Assembly (NCBI RefSeq): GCF_963259705.1
Contig: NC_081844.1
Coordinates: 9,161,715 to 9,225,714, forward strand
Length of the DNA: 64,000 nt
DNA from: Myotis daubentonii
Taxonomy: Eukaryota > Chordata > Mammalia > Chiroptera > Vespertilionidae
Direction of reading: 5' to 3'
Shown: piece after piece, positions 11,001 through 25,592 of the stretch
How the letters are laid out: each line of letters opens with the position of its first letter
Numbering within the stretch: the stretch's first letter is position 1
Notes under the pieces: model-generated
Told to the model about the DNA's origin: nothing
Database searches by the model: none
The model's input: the letters and a program-made list of their open reading frames with translations, nothing else
Made by a program: the position numbers and the translations under genes

Positions 11001-12376
11001 CGTGGCAACTCAGGATCAACTGTAAACATAAACAGTATTCTCCTCACTTTAAATCATTATACACAAGTACTGAGCTCTATAAACAGGAATTCTTAAAGTT
11101 TGAAATGACATTTTAGTGAAAACGCCACTTAAAATAGCCTGAGTTGTTAATATTATCAGAATTGCCGTCATTTCAGAGCTTTCCACCACTAATCTCGGTT
11201 ATTGAACTCGGCGTTAAATGTAGTTAGATTCTATTTACTTGTGTTTCAACTGTTTGTTACACGTTCATATTCATTTCCTGGAAAGAAAATTGTGTATTTT
11301 AAGAGTTTTAACACATTTTGACAGTTTCCTGAGAAGTATGTACTAGAACCTTCAGGATATAAACTGTTTCAGTCAAAAAAGGAGACGGCAACTCAGAATC
11401 AACTGTAAACATAAACAGTATCCTCCTCATTTCAAATCATTATACACAAGTTCTGAGCTCTATAAACAGGAATTCTTAAAGTTCCGGAGAGGTTAATATT
11501 ATCAGAATTCTCGTCATTTCAAAGTTTCTACCTGTAATCTCGGGAATTGAACTCGGCTTTAAATGTACTTAGATTCTATTTACTTGTGTTTTAACTGTTT
11601 GTTACACGTTCATATTCATTTCCTGGAAAGAAAACTGAGTATTTTAAGAGTTTTAACACATTCTCACAGTTTCCTTAGAATTATATACTAGAACCTTCAG
11701 GATATAAACTGTCTCAGTCAAAAAAAGCCGTGGCAACTCAGGATCAACTGTAAACATAAACAGTGTTCTCGTCATTTCAAATCATTATACACTAGTTCTG
11801 AGCTCTATAAACAGGAATTCTTAAAGTTTGAAATGACATTTTAGTGAAAACGCCACTTAAAATAGCCTGAGTTGTTAATATTATCAGAATTGCCGTCATT
11901 TCAGAGCTTTCGACCTGTAATCTCGGTAACTGAACTCGGCCTTAAATGAAGTTAGATTCTATTTACTTGTGTTTCAACTGTTTGTTACACGTTCATATTC
12001 ATTTCCTGGAAAGAAAATTGTGTATTTTAAGAGTTTTAACACATTTTGACAGTTTCCTGAGAAGTATGTACTAGAACCTTCAGGATATAAACTGTTTCAG
12101 TCAAAAAAGGAGACGGCAACTCAGAATCAACTGTAAACATAAACAGTATCCTCCTCATTTCAAATCATTATACACAAGTTCTGAGCTCTATAAACAGGAA
12201 TTCTTAAAGTTCCGGAGAGGTTAATATTATCAGAATTCTCGTCATTTCAAAGTTTCTACCTGTAATCTCGGGAATTGAACTCGGCTTTAAATGTACTTAG
12301 ATTCTATTTACTTGTGTTTTAACTGTTTGTTACACGTTCATATTCATTTCCTGGAAAGAAAACTGAGTATTTTAAG
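8009..12376. repeat. 4368-bp HOR (six dimers), copy 1
   Basis: Dimers start at 8009, 8737, 9465, 10193, 10921 and 11649. Rare tags are ttgtcgtc near 8250, ggcacctc in the B at 9120, tgtagtta with cttgttttttaac near 9380-9408, cttgagg near 9512, gcccgagtttttaataatatc near 9682, and an A at 10193 that joins a cagtattc/cacttt left part to a cgacctgt right part. All reappear 4368 bp further on. Confidence 0.88.
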
Positions 12377-15300
12377 AGTTTTAACACATTCTCACAGTTT
12401 CCTTAGAATTATATACTAGAACCTTCAGGATATAAACTGTCTCAGTCAAAAAAAGCCGTGGCAACTCAGGATCAACTGTAAACATAAACAGTGTTCTCGT
12501 CATTTCAAATCATTATACACTAGTTCTGAGCTCTATAAACAGGAATTCTTAAAGTTTGAAATGACATTTTAGTGAAAACGCCACTTAAAATAGCCTGAGT
12601 TGTTAATATTATCAGAATTGTCGTCATTTCAGAGCTTTCGACCTGTAATCTCGGTAACTGAACTCGGCCTTAAATGAAGTTAGATTCTATTTACTTGTGT
12701 TTCAACTGTTTGCTACACGTTCATATTCATTTCCTGGAAAGAAAATTGTGTATTTTAAGAGTTTTAACACATTTTGACAGTTTCCTGAGAAGTATATACT
12801 AGAACCTTCAGGATATAAACTGTTTCAGTCAAAAAAGGAGACGGCAACTCAGAATCAACTCTAAACATAAACAGTATCCTCCTCATTTCAAATCATTATA
12901 CACAAGTTCTGAGCTCTATAAACAGGAATTCTTAAAGTTCCGGAGAGGTTAATATTATCAGAATTCTCGTCATTTCAAAGTTTCTACCTGTAATCTCGGG
13001 AATTGAACTCGGCTTTAAATGTACTTAGATTCTATTTACTTGTGTTTTAACTGTTTGTTACACGTTCATATTCATTTCCTGGAAAGAAAACTGTGTATTT
13101 TAAGAGTTTTAACGCATTCTCACAGTTTCCTTAGAATTATATACTAGAACCTTCAGGATATAAACTGTCTCAGTCAAAAAAAGCCATGGCGACTCAGGAT
13201 CAACTGTAAACATAAACAGTGTTCTCGTCATTTTAAATCATTATACACAAGTACTGAGCTCTATAAACAGGAATTCTTAAAGTTTGAAATGACATTTTAG
13301 TGAAAACGCCACTTAAAATAGCCTGAGTTGTTAATATTATCAGAATTGCCGTCATTTCAGAGCTTTCCACCACTAATCTCGGTTATTGAACTCGGCGTTA
13401 TATGTAGTTAGATTCTATTTACTTGTGTTTCAACTGTTTGTTACACGTTCATATTCATTTCCTGGAAAGAAAATTGTGTATTTTAAGAGTTTTAACACAT
13501 TTTGACAGTTTCCTGAGAAGTATGTACTAGAACCTTCAGGATATAAACTGTTTCAGTCAAAAAAGGAGACGGCACCTCAGAATCAACTCTAAACATAAAC
13601 AGTATCCTCCTCATTTCAAATCATTATACACAAGTTCTGAGCTCTATAAACAGGAATTCTTAAAGTTCCGGAGAGGTTAATATTATCAGAATTCTCGTCA
13701 TTTCAAAGTTTCTACCTGTAATCTCGGGAATTGAACTCGGCTTTAAATGTAGTTAGATTCTATTTACTTGTTTTTTAACTGTTTGTTACACGTTCATATT
13801 CATTTCCTGGAAAGAAAACTGTGTATTTTAAGAGTTTTAACACATTCTCACAGTTTCCTTAGAATTATATACTAGAACCTTGAGGATATAAACTGTCTCA
13901 GTCAAAAAAAGCCATGGCGACTCAGGATCAACTGTAAACATAAACAGTGTTCTCGTCATTTCAAATCATTATACACTAGTTCTGAGCTCTATAAACAGGA
14001 ATTCTTAAAGTTTGAAATGACATTTTAGTGAAAACGCCACTTAAAATAGCCCGAGTTTTTAATAATATCAGAATTGCCGTCATTTCAGAGCTTTCAACCT
14101 CTAATCTCGGTAACTGAACTCGGCGTTAAATGTAGTTAGATTCTATTTACTTGTGTTTCAACTGTTTGTTACACGTTCATATTCATTTCCTGGAAAGAAA
14201 ATTGTGTATTTTAAGAGTTTTAACACATTTTGACAGTTTCCTGAGAAGTATGTACTAGAACCTTCAGGATATAAACTGTTTCAGTCAAAAAAGGAGACGG
14301 CAACTCAGAATCAACTGTAAACATAAACAGTATCCTCCTCATTTCAAATCATTATACACAAGTTCTGAGCTCTATAAACAGGAATTCTTAAAGTTCCGGA
14401 GAGGTTAATATTATCAGAATTCTCGTCATTTCAAAGTTTCTACCTGTAATCTCGGGAATTGAACTCGGCTTTAAATGTACTTAGATTCTATTTACTTGTG
14501 TTTTAACTGTTTGTTACACGTTCATATTCATTTCCTGGAAAGAAAACTGAGTATTTTAAGAGTTTTAACACATTCTCACAGTTTCCTTAGAATTATATAC
14601 TAGAACCTTCAGGATATAAACTGTCTCAGTCAAAAAAAGCCGTGGCAACTCAGGATCAACTGTAAACATAAACAGTATTCTCCTCACTTTAAATCATTAT
14701 ACACAAGTACTGAGCTCTATAAACAGGAATTCTTAAAGTTTGAAATGACATTTTAGTGAAAACGCCACTTAAAATAGCCTGAGTTGTTAATATTATCAGA
14801 ATTGCCGTCATTTCAGAGCTTTCGACCTGTAATCTCGGTAACTGAACTCGGCCTTAAATGAAGTTAGATTCTATTTACTTGTGTTTCAACTGTTTGTTAC
14901 ACGTTCATATTCATTTCCTGGAAAGAAAATTGTGTATTTTAAGAGTTTTAACACATTTTGACAGTTTCCTGAGAAGTATATACTAGAACCTTCAGGATAT
15001 AAACTGTTTCAGTCAAAAAACGCCACGGCAACTCAGAATCAACTGTAAACATAAACAATATTCTCCACATTTCAAATCATTATACACAAGTTCTGAGCTC
15101 TATAAACAGGAATTCTTAAAGTTCCGGAGATGTTAATATTATCAGAATTCTCGTCATTTCAAAGTTTCTACCTGTAATCTCGAGAATTGAACTCGGCTTT
15201 AAATGTACTTAGATTCTATTTACTTGTGTTTTAACTGTTTGTTACACGTTCATATTCATTTCCTGGAAAGAAAACTGAGTATTTTAAGAGTTTTAACACA

Positions 15301-16744
15301 TTCTCACAGTTTCCTTAGAATTATATACTAGAACCTTCAGGATATAAACTGTCTCAGTCAAAAAAAGCCGTGGCAACTCAGGATCAACTGTAAACATAAA
15401 CAGTATTCTCCTCACTTTAAATCATTATACACAAGTACTGAGCTCTATAAACAGGAATTCTTAAAGTTTGAAATGACATTTTAGTGAAAACGCCACTTAA
15501 AATAGCCTGAGTTGTTAATATTATCAGAATTGCCGTCATTTCAGAGCTTTCCACCACTAATCTCGGTTATTGAACTCGGCGTTAAATGTAGTTAGATTCT
15601 ATTTACTTGTGTTTCAACTGTTTGTTACACGTTCATATTCATTTCCTGGAAAGAAAATTGTGTATTTTAAGAGTTTTAACACATTTTGACAGTTTCCTGA
15701 GAAGTATGTACTAGAACCTTCAGGATATAAACTGTTTCAGTCAAAAAAGGAGACGGCAACTCAGAATCAACTGTAAACATAAACAGTATCCTCCTCATTT
15801 CAAATCATTATACACAAGTTCTGAGCTCTATAAACAGGAATTCTTAAAGTTCCGGAGAGGTTAATATTATCAGAATTCTCGTCATTTCAAAGTTTCTACC
15901 TGTAATCTCGGGAATTGAACTCGGCTTTAAATGTACTTAGATTCTATTTACTTGTGTTTTAACTGTTTGTTACACGTTCATATTCATTTCCTGGAAAGAA
16001 AACTGAGTATTTTAAGAGTTTTAACACATTCTCACAGTTTCCTTAGAATTATATACTAGAACCTTCAGGATATAAACTGTCTCAGTCAAAAAAAGCCGTG
16101 GCAACTCAGGATCAACTGTAAACATAAACAGTGTTCTCGTCATTTCAAATCATTATACACTAGTTCTGAGCTCTATAAACAGGAATTCTTAAAGTTTGAA
16201 ATGACATTTTAGTGAAAACGCCACTTAAAATAGCCTGAGTTGTTAATATTATCAGAATTGCCGTCATTTCAGAGCTTTCGACCTGTAATCTCGGTAACTG
16301 AACTCGGCCTTAAATGAAGTTAGATTCTATTTACTTGTGTTTCAACTGTTTGTTACACGTTCATATTCATTTCCTGGAAAGAAAATTGTGTATTTTAAGA
16401 GTTTTAACACATTTTGACAGTTTCCTGAGAAGTATATACTAGAACCTTCAGGATATAAACTGTTTCAGTCAAAAAACGCCACGGCAACTCAGAATCAACT
16501 GTAAACATAAACAATATTCTCCACATTTCAAATCATTATACACAAGTTCTGAGCTCTATAAACAGGAATTCTTAAAGTTCCGGAGATGTTAATATTATCA
16601 GAATTCTCGTCATTTCAAAGTTTCTACCTGTAATCTCGAGAATTGAACTCGGCTTTAAATGTACTTAGATTCTATTTACTTGTGTTTTAACTGTTTGTTA
16701 CACGTTCATATTCATTTCCTGGAAAGAAAACTGAGTATTTTAAG
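12377..16744. repeat. 4368-bp HOR (six dimers), copy 2
   Basis: Dimers at 12377, 13105, 13833, 14561, 15289 and 16017 carry the same rare tags in the same order as 8009-12376. The clear difference is the final B (16400-16744), of the aacgccac/caatattc/gagatg type, while copy 1 ends in a ggagacgg/gagagg type. After 16744 the A lacks the ttgtcgtc tag. Confidence 0.88.
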
Positions 16745-19700
16745 AGTTTTAACACATTCTCACAGTTTCCTTAGAATTATATACTAGAACCTTCAGGATA
16801 TAAACTGTCTCAGTCAAAAAAAGCCGTGGCAACTCAGGATCAACTGTAAACATAAACAGTGTTCTCGTCATTTCAAATCATTATACACTAGTTCTGAGCT
16901 CTATAAACAGGAATTCTTAAAGTTTGAAATGACATTTTAGTGAAAACGCCACTTAAAATAGCCTGAGTTGTTAATATTATCAGAATTGCCGTCATTTCAG
17001 AGCTTTCGACCTGTAATCTCGGTAACTGAACTCGGCCTTAAATGAAGTTAGATTCTATTTACTTGTGTTTCAACTGTTTGCTACACGTTCATATTCATTT
17101 CCTGGAAAGAAAATTGTGTATTTTAAGAGTTTTAACACATTTTGACAGTTTCCTGAGAAGTATATACTAGAACCTTCAGGATATAAACTGTTTCAGTCAA
17201 AAAAGGAGACGGCAACTCAGAATCAACTCTAAACATAAACAGTATCCTCCTCATTTCAAATCATTATACACAAGTTCTGAGCTCTATAAACAGGAATTCT
17301 TAAAGTTCCGGAGAGGTTAATATTATCAGAATTCTCGTCATTTCAAAGTTTCTACCTGTAATCTCGGGAATTGAACTCGGCTTTAAATGTACTTAGATTC
17401 TATTTACTTGTGTTTTAACTGTTTGTTACACGTTCATATTCATTTCCTGGAAAGAAAACTGTGTATTTTAAGAGTTTTAACGCATTCTCACAGTTTCCTT
17501 AGAATTATATACTAGAACCTTCAGGATATAAACTGTCTCAGTCAAAAAAAGCCGTGGCAACTCAGGATCAACTGTAAACATAAACAGTATTCTCCTCACT
17601 TTAAATCATTATACACAAGTACTGAGCTCTATAAACAGGAATTCTTAAAGTTTGAAATGACATTTTAGTGAAAACGCCACTTAAAATAGCCTGAGTTGTT
17701 AATATTATCAGAATTGCCGTCATTTCAGAGCTTTCGACCTGTAATCTCGGTAACTGAACTCGGCCTTAAATGAAGTTAGATTCTATTTACTTGTGTTTCA
17801 ACTGTTTGTTACACGTTCATATTCATTTCCTGGAAAGAAAATTGTGTATTTTAAGAGTTTTAACACATTTTGACAGTTTCCTGAGAAGTATATACTAGAA
17901 CCTTCAGGATATAAACTGTTTCAGTCAAAAAACGCCACGGCAACTCAGAATCAACTGTAAACATAAACAATATTCTCCACATTTCAAATCATTATACACA
18001 AGTTCTGAGCTCTATAAACAGGAATTCTTAAAGTTCCGGAGATGTTAATATTATCAGAATTCTCGTCATTTCAAAGTTTCTACCTGTAATCTCGAGAATT
18101 GAACTCGGCTTTAAATGTACTTAGATTCTATTTACTTGTGTTTTAACTGTTTGTTACACGTTCATATTCATTTCCTGGAAAGAAAACTGAGTATTTTAAG
18201 AGTTTTAACACATTCTCACAGTTTCCTTAGAATTATATACTAGAACCTTCAGGATATAAACTGTCTCAGTCAAAAAAAGCCGTGGCAACTCAGGATCAAC
18301 TGTAAACATAAACAGTATTCTCCTCACTTTAAATCATTATACACAAGTACTGAGCTCTATAAACAGGAATTCTTAAAGTTTGAAATGACATTTTAGTGAA
18401 AACGCCACTTAAAATAGCCTGAGTTGTTAATATTATCAGAATTGCCGTCATTTCAGAGCTTTCCACCACTAATCTCGGTTATTGAACTCGGCGTTAAATG
18501 TAGTTAGATTCTATTTACTTGTGTTTCAACTGTTTGTTACACGTTCATATTCATTTCCTGGAAAGAAAATTGTGTATTTTAAGAGTTTTAACACATTTTG
18601 ACAGTTTCCTGAGAAGTATGTACTAGAACCTTCAGGATATAAACTGTTTCAGTCAAAAAAGGAGACGGCAACTCAGAATCAACTGTAAACATAAACAGTA
18701 TCCTCCTCATTTCAAATCATTATACACAAGTTCTGAGCTCTATAAACAGGAATTCTTAAAGTTCCGGAGAGGTTAATATTATCAGAATTCTCGTCATTTC
18801 AAAGTTTCTACCTGTAATCTCGGGAATTGAACTCGGCTTTAAATGTACTTAGATTCTATTTACTTGTGTTTTAACTGTTTGTTACACGTTCATATTCATT
18901 TCCTGGAAAGAAAACTGAGTATTTTAAGAGTTTTAACACATTCTCACAGTTTCCTTAGAATTATATACTAGAACCTTCAGGATATAAACTGTCTCAGTCA
19001 AAAAAAGCCGTGGCAACTCAGGATCAACTGTAAACATAAACAGTGTTCTCGTCATTTCAAATCATTATACACTAGTTCTGAGCTCTATAAACAGGAATTC
19101 TTAAAGTTTGAAATGACATTTTAGTGAAAACGCCACTTAAAATAGCCTGAGTTGTTAATATTATCAGAATTGCCGTCATTTCAGAGCTTTCGACCTGTAA
19201 TCTCGGTAACTGAACTCGGCCTTAAATGAAGTTAGATTCTATTTACTTGTGTTTCAACTGTTTGTTACACGTTCATATTCATTTCCTGGAAAGAAAATTG
19301 TGTATTTTAAGAGTTTTAACACATTTTGACAGTTTCCTGAGAAGTATATACTAGAACCTTCAGGATATAAACTGTTTCAGTCAAAAAACGCCACGGCAAC
19401 TCAGAATCAACTGTAAACATAAACAATATTCTCCACATTTCAAATCATTATACACAAGTTCTGAGCTCTATAAACAGGAATTCTTAAAGTTCCGGAGATG
19501 TTAATATTATCAGAATTCTCGTCATTTCAAAGTTTCTACCTGTAATCTCGAGAATTGAACTCGGCTTTAAATGTACTTAGATTCTATTTACTTGTGTTTT
19601 AACTGTTTGTTACACGTTCATATTCATTTCCTGGAAAGAAAACTGAGTATTTTAAGAGTTTTAACACATTCTCACAGTTTCCTTAGAATTATATACTAGA

Positions 19701-21840
19701 ACCTTCAGGATATAAACTGTCTCAGTCAAAAAAAGCCGTGGCAACTCAGGATCAACTGTAAACATAAACAGTATTCTCCTCATTTTAAATCATTATACAC
19801 AAGTACTGAGCTCTATAAACGGGAATTCTTAAAGTTTGAAATGACATTTTAGTGAAAACGCCACTTAAAATAGCCTGAGTTGTTAATATTATCAGAATTG
19901 CCGTCATTTCAGAGCTTTCCACCACTAATCTCGGTAACTGAACTCGGCGTTAAATGTAGTTAGATTCTATTTACTTGTGTTTCAACTGTTTGTTACACGT
20001 TCATATTCATTTCCTGGAAAGAAAATTGTGTATTTTAAGAGTTTTAACACATTTTGACAGTTTCCTGAGAAGTATGTACTAGAACCTTCAGGATATAAAC
20101 TGTTTCAGTCAAAAAAGGAGACGGCAACTCAGAATCAACTGTAAACATAAACAGTATCCTCCTCATTTCAAATCATTATACACAAGTTCTGAGCTCTATA
20201 AACAGGAATTCTTAAAGTTCCGGAGAGGTTAATATTATCAGAATTCTCGTCATTTCAAAGTTTCTACCTGTAATCTCGGGAATTGAACTCGGCTTTAAAT
20301 GTACTTAGATTCTATTTACTTGTGTTTTAACTGTTTGTTACACGTTCATATTCATTTCCTGGAAAGAAAACTGAGTATTTTAAGAGTTTTAACACATTCT
20401 CACAGTTTCCTTAGAATTATATACTAGAACCTTCAGGATATAAACTGTCTCAGTCAAAAAAAGCCGTGGCAACTCAGGATCAACTGTAAACATAAACAGT
20501 GTTCTCGTCATTTCAAATCATTATACACTAGTTCTGAGCTCTATAAACAGGAATTCTTAAAGTTTGAAATGACATTTTAGTGAAAACGCCACTTAAAATA
20601 GCCTGAGTTGTTAATATTATCAGAATTGCCGTCATTTCAGAGCTTTCGACCTGTAATCTCGGTAACTGAACTCGGCCTTAAATGAAGTTAGATTCTATTT
20701 ACTTGTGTTTCAACTGTTTGCTACACGTTCATATTCATTTCCTGGAAAGAAAATTGTGTATTTTAAGAGTTTTAACACATTTTGACAGTTTCCTGAGAAG
20801 TATATACTAGAACCTTCAGGATATAAACTGTTTCAGTCAAAAAAGGAGACGGCAACTCAGAATCAACTCTAAACATAAACAGTATCCTCCTCATTTCAAA
20901 TCATTATACACAAGTTCTGAGCTCTATAAACAGGAATTCTTAAAGTTCCGGAGAGGTTAATATTATCAGAATTCTCGTCATTTCAAAGTTTCTACCTGTA
21001 ATCTCGGGAATTGAACTCGGCTTTAAATGTACTTAGATTCTATTTACTTGTGTTTTAACTGTTTGTTACACGTTCATATTCATTTCCTGGAAAGAAAACT
21101 GTGTATTTTAAGAGTTTTAACGCATTCTCACAGTTTCCTTAGAATTATATACTAGAACCTTCAGGATATAAACTGTCTCAGTCAAAAAAAGCCATGGCGA
21201 CTCAGGATCAACTGTAAACATAAACAGTGTTCTCGTCATTTTAAATCATTATACACAAGTACTGAGCTCTATAAACAGGAATTCTTAAAGTTTGAAATGA
21301 CATTTTAGTGAAAACGCCACTTAAAATAGCCTGAGTTGTTAATATTATCAGAATTGCCGTCATTTCAGAGCTTTCCACCACTAATCTCGGTTATTGAACT
21401 CGGCGTTATATGTAGTTAGATTCTATTTACTTGTGTTTCAACTGTTTGTTACACGTTCATATTCATTTCCTGGAAAGAAAATTGTGTATTTTAAGAGTTT
21501 TAACACATTTTGACAGTTTCCTGAGAAGTATGTACTAGAACCTTCAGGATATAAACTGTTTCAGTCAAAAAAGGAGACGGCAACTCAGAATCAACTCTAA
21601 ACATAAACAGTATCCTCCTCATTTCAAATCATTATACACAAGTTCTGAGCTCTATAAACAGGAATTCTTAAAGTTCCGGAGAGGTTAATATTATCAGAAT
21701 TCTCGTCATTTCAAAGTTTCTACCTGTAATCTCGGGAATTGAACTCGGCTTTAAATGTAGTTAGATTCTATTTACTTGTTTTTTAACTGTTTGTTACACG
21801 TTCATATTCATTTCCTGGAAAGAAAACTGTGTATTTTAAG
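16745..21840. repeat. Left-domain dimers with reshuffled order
   Basis: Seven dimers start at 16745, 17473, 18201, 18929, 19657, 20385 and 21113. Those at 17473-19656 repeat the order at 14561-16744 (2184 bp, offset 2912), and those at 18929-21840 repeat the A order at 6553-9464. The A at 17473 is mosaic: it opens with aacgcattc like the A at 8737 but continues as the 14561 type. A private substitution, cgggaattc for caggaattc, lies near 19820. No gene or unique DNA is present. Confidence 0.8.
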
Positions 21841-22680
21841 AGTTTTAACACATTCTCACAGTTTCCTTAGAATTATATACTAGAACCTTGAGGATATAAA
21901 CTGTCTCAGTCAAAAAAAGCCATGGCGACTCAGGATCAACTGTAAACATAAACAGTGTTCTCGTCATTTCAAATCATTATACACTAGTTCTGAGCTCTAT
22001 AAACAGGAATTCTTAAAGTTTGAAATGACATTTTAGTGAAAACGCCACTTAAAATAGCCCGAGTTTTTAATATTATCAGAATTGCCGTCATTTCAGAGCT
22101 TTCAACCTCTAATCTTGGTAACTGAACTCGGCGTTAAATGTAGTTAGATTCTTTTTACTTGTGTTTCAACTGTTTGTTACACGTTCATATTCATTTCCTG
22201 GAAAGAAAATTGTGTATTTTAAGAGTTTTAACACATTTTGACAGTTTCCTGAGAAGTATGTACTAGAACCTTCAGGATATAAACTGTTTCAGTCAAAAAA
22301 GGCCACGGCAACTCAGAATCAACTGTAAACATAAACAATATTCTCCACATTTCAAATCATTATACACAAGTTCTGAGCTCTATAAACAGGAATTCTTAAA
22401 GTTCCGGAGATGTTAATATTATCAGAATTCTCGTCATTTCAAAGTTTCTACCTGTAATCTCGGGAATTGAACTCGGCTTTAAATGTAGTTAGATTCTATT
22501 TACTTGTTTTTTAACTGTTTGTTACACGTTCATATTCATTTCCTGGAAAGAAAACTGTGTATTTTAAGAGTTTTAACACATTCTCACAGTTTCCTTAGAA
22601 TTATATACTAGAACCTTCAGGATATAAACTGTCTCAGTCAAAAAAAGCCATGGCGACTCAGGATCAACTGTAAACATAAA

Positions 22681-24136
22681 CAGTGTTCTCGTCATTTCAA
22701 ATCATTATACACTAGTTCTGAGCTCTATAAACAGGAATTCTTAAAGTTTGAAATGACATTTTAGTGAAAACGCCACTTAAAATAGCCCGAGTTTTTAATA
22801 ATATCAGAATTGCCGTCATTTCAGAGCTTTCAACCTCTAATCTCGGTAACTGAACTCGGCGTTAAATGTAGTTAGATTCTTTTTACTTGTGTTTCAACTG
22901 TTTGTTACACGTTCATATTCATTTCCTGGAAAGAAAATTGTGTATTTTAAGAGTTTTAACACATTTTGACAGTTTCCTGAGAAGTATGTACTAGAACCTT
23001 CAGGATATAAACTGTTTCAGTCAAAAAAGGCCACGGCAACTCAGAATCAACTGTAAACATAAACAATATTCTCCACATTTCAAATCATTATACACAAGTT
23101 CTGAGCTCTATAAACAGGAATTCTTAAAGTTCCGGAGATGTTAATATTATCAGAATTCTCGTCATTTCAAAGTTTTTACCTGTAATCTCGGGAATTGAAC
23201 TCGGCTTTAAATGTACTTAGATTCTATTTACTTGTGTTTTAACTGTTTGTTACACGTTCATATTCATTTCCTGGAAAGAAAACTGAGTATTTTAAGAGTT
23301 TTAACACATTCTCACAGTTTCCTTAGAATTATATACTAGAACCTTCAGGATATAAACTGTCTCAGGCAAAAAAAGCCGTGGCAACTCAGGATCAACTGTA
23401 AACATAAACAGGGTTCTCGTCATTTCAAATCATTATACACTAGTTCTGAGCTCTATAAACAGGAATTCTTAAAGTTTGAAATGACATTTTAGTGAAAACG
23501 CCACTTAAAATAGCCTGAGTTGTTAATATTATCAGAATTGCCGTCATTTCAGAGCTTTCGACCTGTAATCTCGGTAACTGAACTCGGCCTTAAATGAAGT
23601 TAGATTCTATTTACTTGTGTTTCAACTGTTTGTTACACGTTCATATTCATTTCCTGGAAAGAAAATTGTGTATTTTAAGAGTTTTAACACATTTTGACAG
23701 TTTCCTGAGAAGTATGTACTAGAACCTTCAGGATATAAACTGTTTCAGTCAAAAAACGCCACGGCAACTCAGAATCAACTGTAAACATAAACAATATTCT
23801 CCACATTTCAAATCATTATACACAAGTTCTGAGCTCTATAAACAGGAATTCTTAAAGTTCCGGAGATGTTAATATTATCAGAATTCTCGTCATTTCAAAG
23901 TTTCTACCTGTAATCTCGGGAATTGAACTCGGCTTTAAATGTACTTAGATTCTATTTACTTGTGTTTTAACTGTTTGTTACACGTTCATATTCATTTCCT
24001 GGAAAGAAAACTGAGTATTTTAAGAGTTTTAACACATTCTCACAGTTTCCTTAGAATTATATACTAGAACCTTCAGGATATAAACTGTCTCAGGCAAAAA
24101 AAGCCGTGGCAACTCAGGATCAACTGTAAACATAAA
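22681..24136. repeat. 1456-bp tandem duplication, copy 1 (approximate ends)
   Basis: Two dimers are duplicated. Tags are gcccgag/aataatatc A right halves, agtttttacc in the B at 22952, cagggttctc in the A at 23297, and a B with gtatgtac plus aacgccac at 23680. The ends fall inside A monomers and are placed to within about 150 bp, because the A at 24025 joins a ctcaggc left part to an A6-type right part. Confidence 0.75.
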
Positions 24137-25592
24137 CAGTGTTCTCGTCATTTCAAATCATTATACACTAGTTCTGAGCTCTATAAACAGGAATTCTTAA
24201 AGTTTGAAATGACATTTTAGTGAAAACGCCACTTAAAATAGCCCGAGTTTTTAATAATATCAGAATTGCCGTCATTTCAGAGCTTTCAACCTCTAATCTC
24301 GGTAACTGAACTCGGCGTTAAATGTAGTTAGATTCTTTTTACTTGTGTTTCAACTGTTTGTTACACGTTCATATTCATTTCCTGGAAAGAAAATTGTGTA
24401 TTTTAAGAGTTTTAACACATTTTGACAGTTTCCTGAGAAGTATGTACTAGAACCTTCAGGATATAAACTGTTTCAGTCAAAAAAGGCCACGGCAACTCAG
24501 AATCAACTGTAAACATAAACAATATTCTCCACATTTCAAATCATTATACACAAGTTCTGAGCTCTATAAACAGGAATTCTTAAAGTTCCGGAGATGTTAA
24601 TATTATCAGAATTCTCGTCATTTCAAAGTTTTTACCTGTAATCTCGGGAATTGAACTCGGCTTTAAATGTACTTAGATTCTATTTACTTGTGTTTTAACT
24701 GTTTGTTACACGTTCATATTCATTTCCTGGAAAGAAAACTGAGTATTTTAAGAGTTTTAACACATTCTCACAGTTTCCTTAGAATTATATACTAGAACCT
24801 TCAGGATATAAACTGTCTCAGGCAAAAAAAGCCGTGGCAACTCAGGATCAACTGTAAACATAAACAGGGTTCTCGTCATTTCAAATCATTATACACTAGT
24901 TCTGAGCTCTATAAACAGGAATTCTTAAAGTTTGAAATGACATTTTAGTGAAAACGCCACTTAAAATAGCCTGAGTTGTTAATATTATCAGAATTGCCGT
25001 CATTTCAGAGCTTTCGACCTGTAATCTCGGTAACTGAACTCGGCCTTAAATGAAGTTAGATTCTATTTACTTGTGTTTCAACTGTTTGTTACACGTTCAT
25101 ATTCATTTCCTGGAAAGAAAATTGTGTATTTTAAGAGTTTTAACACATTTTGACAGTTTCCTGAGAAGTATGTACTAGAACCTTCAGGATATAAACTGTT
25201 TCAGTCAAAAAACGCCACGGCAACTCAGAATCAACTGTAAACATAAACAATATTCTCCACATTTCAAATCATTATACACAAGTTCTGAGCTCTATAAACA
25301 GGAATTCTTAAAGTTCCGGAGATGTTAATATTATCAGAATTCTCGTCATTTCAAAGTTTCTACCTGTAATCTCGGGAATTGAACTCGGCTTTAAATGTAC
25401 TTAGATTCTATTTACTTGTGTTTTAACTGTTTGTTACACGTTCATATTCATTTCCTGGAAAGAAAACTGAGTATTTTAAGAGTTTTAACACATTCTCACA
25501 GTTTCCTTAGAATTATATACTAGAACCTTCAGGATATAAACTGTCTCAGGCAAAAAAAGCCGTGGCAACTCAGGATCAACTGTAAACATAAA
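24137..25592. repeat. 1456-bp tandem duplication, copy 2 (approximate ends)
   Basis: This repeats the tags of 22681-24136 in order: aataatatc near 24255, agtttttacc near 24628, cagggttctc near 24866, and gtatgtac with aacgccac in the B at 25136. It leads into the A at 25481, which again has a ctcaggc left part but a ccaccact right part. Confidence 0.75.
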
